Shown: one piece after another, positions 7,185 through 16,328 of the stretch | How positions within the stretch are numbered: the stretch's first letter is position 1 | How the letters are laid out: each line of letters starts with the position of its first letter | The notes under the pieces: generated by a model | The model's database searches: none | What the model saw: only the letters and a program-made list of their open reading frames with translations | Told to the model about the DNA's origin: nothing | Position numbers and translations under genes: made by a program | Assembly (NCBI RefSeq): GCF_900107245.1 | Contig: NZ_FNPG01000030.1 | Location: forward strand, 1-33,674 | Length of the DNA stretch: 33,674 nt | Origin: Lachnobacterium bovis DSM 14045 | Lineage (GTDB): Bacteria; Bacillota; Clostridia; Lachnospirales; Lachnospiraceae | Direction: 5' to 3'

Positions 7185-7925
7185 ATGAGAATAATTATAG
7201 CAAGACATGGAGATCCAAATTACGAAATTGATTCATTAACAACAACAGGGTGGAAAGAGGCAGAACTATTATCTGATAGAATGGTAAAGTATGATAATAA
7301 GTATAAAATAAAAGATATATATGTTTCACCATTAGGAAGGGCAAAAGATACTGCGTCTAAGACGCTAGAAAAACTTAACAGAGAAGCCATTGAGTGTGAA
7401 TGGTTAAGGGAATTTGCACCGAGAATTCATAGACCAGATACGACACAGTTAAAAAACGCTTGGGATTGGCTACCGGGCGATTGGACTAAAGAGGCAGATT
7501 TTTACAGTGTTGATACATGGACAAATCCAAAGGCTATGAGTGAAAGCAATGTTCCAAATGAATATAAATGGGTTTGTGATGAATTAGATAAATTATTAGA
7601 AAAACATGGATATAAAAGAGAAAATAATTATTATAAAGTTGAAAAAGCTAATGAAGATACAATAGTCTTTTTTTGTCATTTTGGATTAGAATGTGTGTTG
7701 TTAAGTCATTTATTACATGTGTCACCTATGATTTTGTGGCATGGTTTTTGTGCACCAACTTCATCTGTGACGTTAATTTATACAGAGGAAAGAAGAAAAG
7801 GTGTGGCATCATTCAGAGTAAATTGTTTTGGGGATACATCTCATTTATATGTTGCAAATCAAGAACCTTCATTTTCAGCTAGATTTTGCGAGATGTATGC
7901 TAATGAAAATGAAAGACATGATTAA
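7185..7925 (+). CDS. Histidine phosphatase superfamily protein (phosphoglycerate mutase-like)
   Basis: The protein begins MRIIIARHGDPNYE, carrying the RHG phospho-histidine motif (His8) of branch-1 histidine phosphatases, with the supporting arginine in SPLGRAKDTA and the second catalytic His in FFCHFGLE. It is soluble, with no signal peptide, 246 residues long. A Trp-rich insert around residues 85-115 distinguishes it from plain phosphoglycerate mutase. The start follows GAGGT at 7173-7177. The substrate cannot be read from sequence; the RHGxPxY start is also seen in alpha-ribazole phosphatase-like proteins, but no cobalamin genes are near. It looks monocistronic or loosely linked to the next gene. 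Confidence 0.82.
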   Translation: MRIIIARHGDPNYEIDSLTTTGWKEAELLSDRMVKYDNKYKIKDIYVSPLGRAKDTASKTLEKLNREAIECEWLREFAPRIHRPDTTQLKNAWDWLPGDWTKEADFYSVDTWTNPKAMSESNVPNEYKWVCDELDKLLEKHGYKRENNYYKVEKANEDTIVFFCHFGLECVLLSHLLHVSPMILWHGFCAPTSSVTLIYTEERRKGVASFRVNCFGDTSHLYVANQEPSFSARFCEMYANENERHD

Positions 7926-8019
7926 AATTTTTTGTGAGTGTTGTTATTTGTTTTAATATCAATACATATGAGTAATGTAATTAAAAAGGGGATTTTATAG
8001 TTTAGAGGAGAGTATTTAA

Positions 8020-9240
8020 ATGAGTGCACAGGAAAACACAGAAAAAGTATTAAAAAAAATGCATATAGCAATTTCTAAAAGTCCTGAATATGAAGGAGAT
8101 ACTAATAAAATAGTTGTTGATAAAAATCAAATGATAGGGCTTTTAAAGAATCTTACAAGTTGCATTGGTGACTTGATGGAAGAATATGAAATGACAAAGG
8201 CAAGTAAAGATAGAGCTGAAAGAGAGTTTCGTAAGAAAAGTGAAGAAATTGTTATTGATGCAAATCATAAAGCTGAAGATATTTATGCAGCATCTGTATT
8301 GTATACAGATGAAGCTTTAAACAGTATACAAGATATAATGCAAAGAGCACAGGATTCAGTGAAGAGAGTTTATAATCAAATGGATGAAAAACTTGCTGAA
8401 CAGAAAAGAATAGTAAAAAGCAATCAATCTGAATTAAAGTCACAATTAGAAGGGTTGGTTGATACAGACAAATATCTTAAATTAATCGAAGAACGTAATA
8501 GAGAGATAAAAAAAGCAAAAGCATTAAGAGCCTCTGGAATAAAATATAAGAGAAAAAAATATACTCCATCTTATAGTAAAGTACAGCCAGAAGTAAAAGT
8601 TAATCCTAAATATTTTGAAAAATTAGGACTTCCGGTAGAGGATGCGGAGAATATTGCACAAGAAGATTTCGGAACGGTGGTAGATATTCCTGAGTATGAA
8701 CCATTTTCAGGAGAAATAGAATCATACGATTATAACGAAATAAATGAAGAATATCTACAGGAAGTCGCTAATAATTTTGATGTAGATAGTTTTATTGAAG
8801 AAGAAAGAAATATTTTACCACAAGAGACTGACATACAGGTTAATTTAAATTCTGCATATTTTCAGAAAAAAAAGGAACAGCAGAAAAAATCAGTTGAGAA
8901 TAAAACAGTAGGTACTGATAGAAACTCTAAAGATGTTGAAAAATCTGAAAAAAGAGATTCTTCTCCTTCAAATAATATGAAGAAAAGAAGTAAAGCTATC
9001 ATAGCAAAAGATAAGGAAAACAGAAACAAAAAAGTTTATGCTAATCAGTCACGTGAAAAACAAGAGCGTTTAAGGAGAGTCACTCAACCTATTGAACAGT
9101 TAGATTTTGATGAGGATGACGAAATACTAGATCAAAACAATAATGTTGATGAAGTTTTTCTAAAAAAACTAAAAGAAGAGGAAGAAAATGCATATCGTTC
9201 TTTAGCAAATGAGGTACAAAAACTAATGAAAGACAATTAA
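8020..9240 (+). CDS. Coiled-coil protein of unknown function, DivIVA-like N-terminus
   Basis: I do not recognise a named family with confidence. The 406-residue protein has no signal or membrane segment. Residues 40-180 are a long charged coiled coil that includes an ANHKAEDIYAAS-type stretch, reminiscent of DivIVA/GpsB-like scaffold proteins. Residues 180-400 are polar, Lys/Glu-rich and probably disordered, then a short acidic C-terminal helix follows. Two short look-alike segments, KVNPKYFEKLG near 200 and QVNLNSAYFQKK near 280, may be docking motifs. The start follows GAGGAGAG. A structural role in division, envelope or chromosome organisation is only a guess from its architecture. Confidence 0.7.
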   Translation: MSAQENTEKVLKKMHIAISKSPEYEGDTNKIVVDKNQMIGLLKNLTSCIGDLMEEYEMTKASKDRAEREFRKKSEEIVIDANHKAEDIYAASVLYTDEALNSIQDIMQRAQDSVKRVYNQMDEKLAEQKRIVKSNQSELKSQLEGLVDTDKYLKLIEERNREIKKAKALRASGIKYKRKKYTPSYSKVQPEVKVNPKYFEKLGLPVEDAENIAQEDFGTVVDIPEYEPFSGEIESYDYNEINEEYLQEVANNFDVDSFIEEERNILPQETDIQVNLNSAYFQKKKEQQKKSVENKTVGTDRNSKDVEKSEKRDSSPSNNMKKRSKAIIAKDKENRNKKVYANQSREKQERLRRVTQPIEQLDFDEDDEILDQNNNVDEVFLKKLKEEEENAYRSLANEVQKLMKDN

Positions 9241-9306
9241 GGTCTTGCTTTTAGTTCGTACAATAGATATAATTTTAAAAAGAAATTTTTTGAGAGGAAT
9301 AGAATT

Positions 9307-11598
9307 ATGAAATTACATGAAAATGGAGCCTATTTAATTAATGGCAAAGAGATAGTTGTAGATTCTAATGATGCATTAGTAGAAATAAAAAGCAAATTTG
9401 GAAAAAATACAACTAAAGAAGAAGCTAAGGAAGGGACTATCGCTAATGGTATATTACAAAATCATAATGTATCTGGCGATAAGGAAAAATTACAGATTAA
9501 GTTTGATAAACTAACATCACATGATATCACTTATGTTGGAATTATACAGACTGCAAGAGCATCTGGTTTGGAGAAATTCCCAATTCCATATGTATTGACA
9601 AATTGTCATAATAGTTTATGTGCAGTAGGTGGTACAATCAACGAAGATGATCACATGTTTGGATTAACAGCTGCAAAAAAATACGGTGGAATTTATGTGC
9701 CACCACATCAGGCAGTTATTCATCAATTTGCAAGAGAAATGCTAGCGGGTGGAGGTCAGATGATATTAGGATCTGATTCACACACAAGATATGGTGCACT
9801 TGGAACTATGGCAATCGGCGAAGGTGGTCCAGAGTTAGTTAAACAACTTTTAAATAGAACATATGATATTAACAGACCTGAAGTAGTCGGAATTTATTTG
9901 ACAGGAGAACCAATGAAAGGTGTTGGTCCTCAAGATGTTGCTTTAGCTTTAATCGGAGCAACTTTTGAAAAGGGATTTGTAAAAAATAGAGTTATGGAAT
10001 TTGTAGGACCAGGTGTTAAGAATTTAACAGCAGATTTCAGAATTGGCATTGATGTAATGACAACAGAAACAACTTGCTTGTCTTCAATTTGGCAAACAGA
10101 TGATACAATAAAAGAGTTTTTAGAAATTCATGGAAGAATTGGTGACTATAAAGAATTAACTCCAGGTGAAGTTACATATTATGATAAGTTTATTGAGTTA
10201 GATTTAAGTAAAATTAAACCAATGATAGCTATGCCATTCCATCCAAGTAACACATACACTATCGAAGAATTAAACAAAAACTTGCTTGATATTTTAGATG
10301 ACTGTGAGAAGAGAGCAAAAGTAAGTTTTGATGGAAAAGTAGATTTGGATTTAAAGAGCAAAGTAAGAAACGGAAAATTATACGTAGATCAAGGAATTAT
10401 AGCAGGTTGTGCAGGTGGTGGATTTGAAAATATTTGCGATGCAGCAGATATTTTAAAAGGTTCATCAATTGGTTCTGATGAATTTACACTTAGTGTTTAT
10501 CCAGCATCAACACCAGTTTATATGGAATTAGTGAAAAATGGAGCAGTTGCTAATTTAATGGCTTCAGGAGCAATTGTTAAGACTGCATTCTGTGGTCCAT
10601 GTTTTGGAGCAGGAGATACTCCAGCAAATAATGCCTTCTCTATTAGACATTCTACAAGAAACTTCCCTAACAGAGAAGGTTCAAAAGTTCAAGATGGACA
10701 GATTGCATCTGTTGCATTAATGGATGCTAGATCAATTGCAGCAACAGCGGCTAATGGTGGATATTTAACAGCAGCAACTGAAATTGATGTAAATTATACA
10801 AAACCTAAATATTTCTATGATAGTACAATTTACGAAAACAGAGTTTTTGATAGTAAGGGAAAAGCAGATTCAAGTGTAGAATTAAAATTCGGTCCAAACA
10901 TTAAGGATTGGCCAAAGATGAGTGCACTTCCAGAAAACTTAGTTTTAAAAGTTGTATCAGAAATCCATGATCCTGTAACAACAACAGATGAACTTATTCC
11001 TTCAGGGGAGACATCTTCTTATAGATCAAACCCTCTTAAATTAGCTGAATTTGCACTTTCAAGAAAAGATCCTCAGTATGTTGAGAGAGCTAAAGAGATT
11101 CAAAAAGCGCAAAAAGCTGTTGAAGAAGACACTTGTCCAGTAGAAGTTGTAGAAGAATTAAAACCTGTTATGGATGTTATTCATAAAGAATTTGAAGGTG
11201 TTAAGAAAGAAAATCTTGGATTTGGTAGTACAATATTTGCAGTTAAACCAGGTGATGGTTCTGCTAGAGAACAGGCAGCATCTTGTCAGAAAGTTCTTGG
11301 AGGTTGGGCAAATATTGCAAATGAATATGCGACAAAGAGATATCGTAGTAATTTAATTAACTGGGGTATGATTCCATTTTTGATTAAAGAAGGAACTTTG
11401 CCATTTGAAAATTTAGATTATATTTTTATTCCAGATATTAAAAAGTCTATTTCAGAAGGAAAGACAGAATTTGATGCATATGTAATTAAGGATGGACAAA
11501 AAACTGCTTTCAAATTAGGAATGGATCCATTAACAGATAATGAAAAAGAAATCATTTTAAAAGGTTGCTTAATTAATTATTACAGAAGCCAGATGTAA
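9307..11598 (+). CDS. Aconitase-family hydratase (4Fe-4S)
   Basis: This 763-residue protein belongs to the aconitase/isopropylmalate isomerase superfamily. The three cluster cysteines are visible: Cys368 in [11 protein letters not shown], and Cys429 and Cys432 in [10 protein letters not shown]. Other family blocks include [20 protein letters not shown] and [15 protein letters not shown]. The C-terminal swivel domain follows in the same chain (about 560-763). It resembles the stand-alone aconitase-like hydratases of Clostridia and YbhJ-type proteins more than classical AcnA, so the substrate may be citrate or a related hydroxy-acid. No citrate synthase or isocitrate dehydrogenase gene is adjacent. 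The start follows GAGAGGAA and the gene appears monocistronic. Confidence 0.87.
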   Translation: MKLHENGAYLINGKEIVVDSNDALVEIKSKFGKNTTKEEAKEGTIANGILQNHNVSGDKEKLQIKFDKLTSHDITYVGIIQTARASGLEKFPIPYVLTNCHNSLCAVGGTINEDDHMFGLTAAKKYGGIYVPPHQAVIHQFAREMLAGGGQMILGSDSHTRYGALGTMAIGEGGPELVKQLLNRTYDINRPEVVGIYLTGEPMKGVGPQDVALALIGATFEKGFVKNRVMEFVGPGVKNLTADFRIGIDVMTTETTCLSSIWQTDDTIKEFLEIHGRIGDYKELTPGEVTYYDKFIELDLSKIKPMIAMPFHPSNTYTIEELNKNLLDILDDCEKRAKVSFDGKVDLDLKSKVRNGKLYVDQGIIAGCAGGGFENICDAADILKGSSIGSDEFTLSVYPASTPVYMELVKNGAVANLMASGAIVKTAFCGPCFGAGDTPANNAFSIRHSTRNFPNREGSKVQDGQIASVALMDARSIAATAANGGYLTAATEIDVNYTKPKYFYDSTIYENRVFDSKGKADSSVELKFGPNIKDWPKMSALPENLVLKVVSEIHDPVTTTDELIPSGETSSYRSNPLKLAEFALSRKDPQYVERAKEIQKAQKAVEEDTCPVEVVEELKPVMDVIHKEFEGVKKENLGFGSTIFAVKPGDGSAREQAASCQKVLGGWANIANEYATKRYRSNLINWGMIPFLIKEGTLPFENLDYIFIPDIKKSISEGKTEFDAYVIKDGQKTAFKLGMDPLTDNEKEIILKGCLINYYRSQM

Positions 11599-11730
11599 TT
11601 TTAATATAGGTTTATTGTTTACCAGATATTGTTTTTAAAAGGCATATTCAATATAATATCTAATGTATTTTCTTATCTAGCAATTGATGGTTAATATAAA
11701 AAGATAATTATAGAACAAAGGAGCTTAAAA

Positions 11731-13077
11731 TTGCAAAACAAAAAAAATGAAAAAGAGTTAGATAGATATTGGAAAGTTGGAATAACATTATTTATAACCT
11801 TAGCAAGTGTTATAGTGTTTTTCTTTGTAATATATAGGTTTGATAGCTTTGCAGATATTTCTGCAAAGCTAATCAGAACAGGCCAACCTATCATTATTGG
11901 TGCGGCAATAGCATATATTTTGAATCCGATAATGAAATTTTGGGAAAAACAAATTCACAGAGTTGCACCAAAATTAATTAAAGATGAAAAAAAAGAAAAA
12001 GCAATTACAAGAGGAATAGCTGTAACGGCATCAATTTTAGTATTTATTATTTTGATTTTCTTGTTAATTGCATCTATTGTTCCAGCAACAATAGAAAGTG
12101 TAAGAAATGTTATAACAAGATTTCCGGCGGAATCGAAGCGTTTTTCTAATTGGGTTACAGAGTTAGTAAAGTCGGATAGTAGAGCTTCAGAAGTCGCTAA
12201 AACAACTATGGCTAAAGTTACTCAAGAATTTCAAAAATGGACAAAGGGTGACTTAGTTCCACAAGTTCAAAGATATTTAACTGAAATCACTAATGGCGTA
12301 GTTAGCATTATAACAGGTTTTTTTAATTGTTTTATTGGAATAATAGTTGCAATTTATTTGATGGGAATACAAGAACAATTAAAAGGACAATGTAAAAAAA
12401 TTATTTATGCGTTATTTAAACCAAAAACTGCGAATGAAATAATTGAGGTTGTGCGTCATTCAAATTCAATTTTTGGCGGATTTATTACTGGAAAAATTAT
12501 TGATTCAGCAATTATAGGTGTCATTTGTTACATTGGATGTTTAATTTTATCGATTCCAAATGCAATTTTGATTGCAGTTATTATTGGTGTGACTAATTTG
12601 ATCCCGTTCTTTGGACAATTCATTGGTGCTGTACCGACTTTATTGATAACACTAATACAAAGTCCGATTCATGCATTATATTTAGTGATATTTATGGTTA
12701 TTTTACAACAAATTGATGGAAATATCATAGGACCAAAAATAATTGGAAATTCAACAGGTTTATCCTCATTTTGGGTTATGTTTTCGATTTTAATTTTTGG
12801 AGGAATGTTTGGATTTATAGGCATGTTGTTAGGAGTGCCAATATTTGGTGTAATTTATTATTTAGTTACAAAAGGTGTAAACAATATTCTAAGAAAAAAA
12901 GAATTAGTCGTTGATACGACGGCATATATAGAGGCAGTTAAAGTAGATGAAGGAACAAATAGTCTTGTTTATCAAAAATTAAGCAGGGAAAAAGGTGATG
13001 GCAAACCATCTAAGAAAAAAATGAATAAGAATTTTTTTGGAAATAAAGTAAAAAAATCTGATTCAGAAAAAAAATAA
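11731..13077 (+). CDS. AI-2E family permease (UPF0118)
   Basis: This 448-residue integral membrane protein has the layout of the AI-2E transporter family. Two helices lie at the N-terminus (about 16-60), one near 90-115, then a soluble amphipathic segment to about 190. A cluster of helices follows, with the family-typical GNIIGPKIIG and LIPFFGQFIGAVP segments, and the tail is Lys-rich and cytoplasmic. The start is TTG, placed by AAAGGAG at 11717-11723 with a 7-base gap. Members export autoinducer-2 or act as ion antiporters; which applies here cannot be told. A strong terminator follows. Confidence 0.88.
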   Translation: MQNKKNEKELDRYWKVGITLFITLASVIVFFFVIYRFDSFADISAKLIRTGQPIIIGAAIAYILNPIMKFWEKQIHRVAPKLIKDEKKEKAITRGIAVTASILVFIILIFLLIASIVPATIESVRNVITRFPAESKRFSNWVTELVKSDSRASEVAKTTMAKVTQEFQKWTKGDLVPQVQRYLTEITNGVVSIITGFFNCFIGIIVAIYLMGIQEQLKGQCKKIIYALFKPKTANEIIEVVRHSNSIFGGFITGKIIDSAIIGVICYIGCLILSIPNAILIAVIIGVTNLIPFFGQFIGAVPTLLITLIQSPIHALYLVIFMVILQQIDGNIIGPKIIGNSTGLSSFWVMFSILIFGGMFGFIGMLLGVPIFGVIYYLVTKGVNNILRKKELVVDTTAYIEAVKVDEGTNSLVYQKLSREKGDGKPSKKKMNKNFFGNKVKKSDSEKK

Positions 13078-13122
13078 TTCTTTCGCAGATGATTTTGACA
13101 AAACATAAATTATTAAAAATAG

Positions 13123-13169
13123 AAAAAGTGCAGTTATGTGAAAATATTACATATAACTGCACTTTTTTT
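13123..13169 (+). terminator. Strong terminator after the AI-2E permease gene
   Basis: A 14-bp stem with one G-T (13127-13140 with 13150-13163, core AGTGCAGTTAT/ATAACTGCACT), a 9-base loop, flanking A-run and T-run. The A/T flanks make it potentially bidirectional. Confidence 0.93.
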
Positions 13170-13179
13170 GCTTGTTTTT

Positions 13180-13208
13180 TTGACATACATTCTATGCTAT
13201 GTTACACT
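13180..13208 (+). promoter_or_regulatory. Sigma-A promoter upstream of the TPR/AAA+ gene
   Basis: TTGACA (13180-13185), 17 bases, TACACT (13203-13208). It lies just after the preceding terminator and starts a new transcription unit that probably includes the small ORF, the TPR/AAA+ gene and glgB. Confidence 0.8.
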
Positions 13209-13243
13209 AAAATATATAATTAGCTACAGTGGGCTAGTTATGT

Positions 13244-13351
13244 ATGCGAATAATTATAGACGGTAATACTGACACTTTTGTTACTGATAATTTATTAACA
13301 AATGAGAAAATTGTAGTAGAAACAATAAAAAAATCATTCACAATGAGGTGA
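13244..13351 (+). CDS. Possible 35-residue leader peptide
   Basis: An ATG at 13244 opens a 35-codon frame starting MRIIIDGNTD and ending KKSFTMR. Its TGA stop overlaps the GAGGTGA ribosome site of the next gene, so translation could be coupled. It lies about 30 bases after the expected transcription start. Its own ribosome site is weak (GTGGGC-like). I recognise no family. It may be a real small protein, a leader, or chance. Confidence 0.35.
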   Translation: MRIIIDGNTDTFVTDNLLTNEKIVVETIKKSFTMR

Positions 13352-13357
13352 CAGGAA

Positions 13358-16297
13358 TTGGATAAATATGAATATAATTTAAAATTAGATGAAATAAAAA
13401 ATTTATATAAGGACTGTAAATATGAAGCGGCGGCTAAAGTTGCAGACGGAATTAATTGGAATAAGGTTAAGAACGTTAATATTTTAGTTAAAGTTGGAGA
13501 TGTTTATGAAAAATTGGGAAGACTTGAGGATGCAAGAGAAATCTTGATTTTAGCATATAATCGTTCTCCATTAGGAAGAAATATTATCTATAAATTAGCA
13601 AAGTTAGCTTTAAAATTAAATGATATAGAAAGTGCTAATGAGTATTATGATGAGTTCGTTGAAATTGGACCTAATGATGCAATGAAATTTGCACTTAAAT
13701 ACGAAATAAAAAAAGCAACAGGTGCAACAACTGAAGAATTGATTCCAATATTGGAAAGTTTAAAAGAACATGAATACACTGAAGAATGGGCATATGAATT
13801 GGCGTATTTGTATCATAAGGCAGATATGGTTCAAAAATGTGTTTCTGCATGTGATGAACTTATTTTGTGGTTTGGAGATGGTCCTTACGTTGAGAGAGCA
13901 CTTGAATTAAAGATTTTATATCATCCTCTAACTAAAAAACAAGAAGAAAAATACAAAAAATTCCATTTAGATAACAAGAAAATTCAGAAGATTGAAAAAC
14001 TTGTTGAGGAAAATGAAATTAGTGAGACTTTAGAAAAAAAAGCAAGTAAAGAGAATGAAGAAAAATATGATACAGATTCATTAAAGAAATCTCTAGAAGG
14101 ATTTATTAAAGAGATTAAAGATGCCAAAAATCGAGAAGAAATTGACAGTAAATTAAATAAAGTCAAAGAATTAGTGGTAGATATTCCATATTTGAAAGTA
14201 ATTCAAGTGGATGATGAAGTCTTAAAAGAAACAAAGAATATTGAAACAGATGAAGAAATTGACGGCTCTTTAAAAATGAATTTTAAAGAATTGTTGAGCG
14301 AAGGAACAAAAGGACAAATTAATATAACTAAATCTGAAAATGATGGTAAGGAAGCAGAACAACTTAGCATTGATGATATTCTTGGTGAATGGGAGAAAAC
14401 AAAACGTGCAGCAGAGACAGCATTGAAAAAAGCAGAAGAAAAAAAATTAAATGCTTCAAAAGCTAGAGCACTTGCTGTTGCAGAAGATATTTTAAAACGT
14501 TTAAATGAGGTTATTCCAAAGTTAAAAGAAGGATATTCTCCAAAAGAATTATTAGAAAGAGAATATTTGAAAGATAAATATGATTTGGTTGAAGCAGCTA
14601 GAGAGCATAATCTCGGTATTGAACTTGATCCGGATAAGATAAAAGAAAAAGAAAAAGCTAAAGAACAAAATGAGATTAAATCAGCAATAGAGGCAGAAAG
14701 AGCTGTTGCAGATATTTATAATTCAGATGCTGATGTGGTCAGTGCTAAATCTGAAAAAGTTCAAAACAATTTAAATTTGACTAATAAGGTTGAAGATTAT
14801 GATGAAGAAGATGATTCCCAAAATGATGATACTGTAGTAGTTAATAATCAAGACACTGTCGTAGAAACAAAAAAGGTTTCAGAATCTAGATCAGAAAATA
14901 AAAATACAACAGAAGATGTAGAAAATACAGCAAATGTTGATACAAAAGATGATCAAGAAAAAATTGTTGATAGCAAAGATGGTTCTACTAAGGATGCTAT
15001 TGAAAAGGTTGAAAAGTCTTCAGAATTAAAAGATAATGTGGCCAGAGTGGATGAATCAAAACAGATAAAACAATCTGTGGAAGATGATGTAGAAACAGAT
15101 GATAAAACTGAAAAAGGCAAAGATAATGAAAATTCTGTAACTAAGAATGTTGAAGTTGATAGTGAAGATACAGTAGAAAATATTGGTGAAGAAGCATGGA
15201 ACGGACTTTGTAATATTTTCAATAATGTATTTAAATCAACTGAAAAAGATGAGACTGAGGAAGAAGATCCAGTAGAACAGTTATTAGATAAAAATGATGA
15301 AATAGCTGATAAAACTGGAGTATTGGTTGATTTTGATGAAGTTAAGACAGATAAATCAGACAATAAAAATGATAATAAAGATGTAAAAAATCAATCAGCT
15401 GAAAGTGATAAGCTTACAGAGGATACTAAACCAATGCCTACTAGAGAGGAACTTGAAGAAGAAATCAAGAAACAGCTTTCTGAGAAAAAAGCAGAAAGAA
15501 GTAGACAGATAAAGAAAAATGGAGAAGTAGTAAAAGAGCTTACTAATGCTCAAAAATCTATTTTCTCATATTTTGTACCAATTAAAGGCATGGAAAAACA
15601 GTTATGTCAGGTATTAACAGGTTTAAAAGAAAGATTAGAGGATAAAACAAACGCTAATACTAAGAATTTAATTGTTCAGGGTACAAGAGGTTGTGGTAAA
15701 ACAGTATTAGCAACTGGAATTATTAAAGTTTTACAAGAAGAAACAGGAAAACCTGAAGGTAGAGTTGGAAAGATTCAGGCATCTGCTTTAAATAAAAAAG
15801 ATATTAATAAACTTATCAAAAAAGTATCTGGTGGATGTTTGATAATTGAAAATGTATGTGAATTAACTAAGAAAACTGCAGTTGCGTTATCATTATTAAT
15901 GGAACATGATACTAGTGGTATGCTTATTATATTTGAGGATACACCAAATGGTATTGAAAAAGCATTTTCTTTAGACGCAGGATTAGAGAAGAAATTCTCT
16001 GAAAAAATCACAGTGCCAATTTTCAATAATGATGAATTAGTTGCTTTTGGTAAAGCATATTGTTCTGAGTTAGGTTATGCTATTGATGAAATGGCTATTT
16101 TAGCACTTTATAATAGAATTAATAATATTCAAAGATTAGATCAGGCAACTACAATTTCTGAAGTAAAAGATATAATTGATGAGGCAATAATGAATGAACG
16201 CAAAAAAGGTAGAATCAAGGCATTTTCTAGATTCAACAACAAAAAGCGTTATACGGAGGATAACAGAATCATCTTAAGAGAGAAGGATTTTGAATAA
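13358..16297 (+). CDS. TPR-containing AAA+ ATPase-like protein with altered Walker B
   Basis: This 979-residue cytoplasmic protein has three parts. Residues 1-220 are tetratricopeptide-like helical repeats. Residues 220-720 are long charged coiled coil and acidic low-complexity sequence. Residues 730-979 are an AAA+ domain similar to the CbxX/CfxQ group. Walker A is intact (GTRGCGKT, 775-782, Lys781). The Walker B equivalent is LIIENV (828-833), with Glu-Asn where Asp-Glu is expected, so hydrolysis may be weak or absent. The start is TTG, placed by GAGGTGA at 13345-13351. glgB starts 31 bases downstream, suggesting an operon. Function is unknown; the architecture suggests a scaffold or nucleotide-switch adaptor. 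Confidence 0.75.
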   Translation: MDKYEYNLKLDEIKNLYKDCKYEAAAKVADGINWNKVKNVNILVKVGDVYEKLGRLEDAREILILAYNRSPLGRNIIYKLAKLALKLNDIESANEYYDEFVEIGPNDAMKFALKYEIKKATGATTEELIPILESLKEHEYTEEWAYELAYLYHKADMVQKCVSACDELILWFGDGPYVERALELKILYHPLTKKQEEKYKKFHLDNKKIQKIEKLVEENEISETLEKKASKENEEKYDTDSLKKSLEGFIKEIKDAKNREEIDSKLNKVKELVVDIPYLKVIQVDDEVLKETKNIETDEEIDGSLKMNFKELLSEGTKGQINITKSENDGKEAEQLSIDDILGEWEKTKRAAETALKKAEEKKLNASKARALAVAEDILKRLNEVIPKLKEGYSPKELLEREYLKDKYDLVEAAREHNLGIELDPDKIKEKEKAKEQNEIKSAIEAERAVADIYNSDADVVSAKSEKVQNNLNLTNKVEDYDEEDDSQNDDTVVVNNQDTVVETKKVSESRSENKNTTEDVENTANVDTKDDQEKIVDSKDGSTKDAIEKVEKSSELKDNVARVDESKQIKQSVEDDVETDDKTEKGKDNENSVTKNVEVDSEDTVENIGEEAWNGLCNIFNNVFKSTEKDETEEEDPVEQLLDKNDEIADKTGVLVDFDEVKTDKSDNKNDNKDVKNQSAESDKLTEDTKPMPTREELEEEIKKQLSEKKAERSRQIKKNGEVVKELTNAQKSIFSYFVPIKGMEKQLCQVLTGLKERLEDKTNANTKNLIVQGTRGCGKTVLATGIIKVLQEETGKPEGRVGKIQASALNKKDINKLIKKVSGGCLIIENVCELTKKTAVALSLLMEHDTSGMLIIFEDTPNGIEKAFSLDAGLEKKFSEKITVPIFNNDELVAFGKAYCSELGYAIDEMAILALYNRINNIQRLDQATTISEVKDIIDEAIMNERKKGRIKAFSRFNNKKRYTEDNRIILREKDFE

Positions 16298-16328
16298 TAA
16301 AAATTAAATATATTTGGAGGAGAGTAGT

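Noticed and set aside
7673-7882. 69-codon frame within the histidine phosphatase gene in another frame
   Set aside because: It overlaps the conserved FFCHFGLE region of the real gene and has no start signal.
11619-11664. Weak dyad AGATATT / AATATCT after the aconitase-like gene
   Set aside because: Too weak and interrupted, with no T-run, to call a terminator.
14953-15363. 136-codon Ser-rich frame opposite the TPR/AAA+ gene
   Set aside because: It mirrors the acidic, Asp/Glu/Lys-rich linker of the sense gene; its Ser and Thr runs come from that composition.
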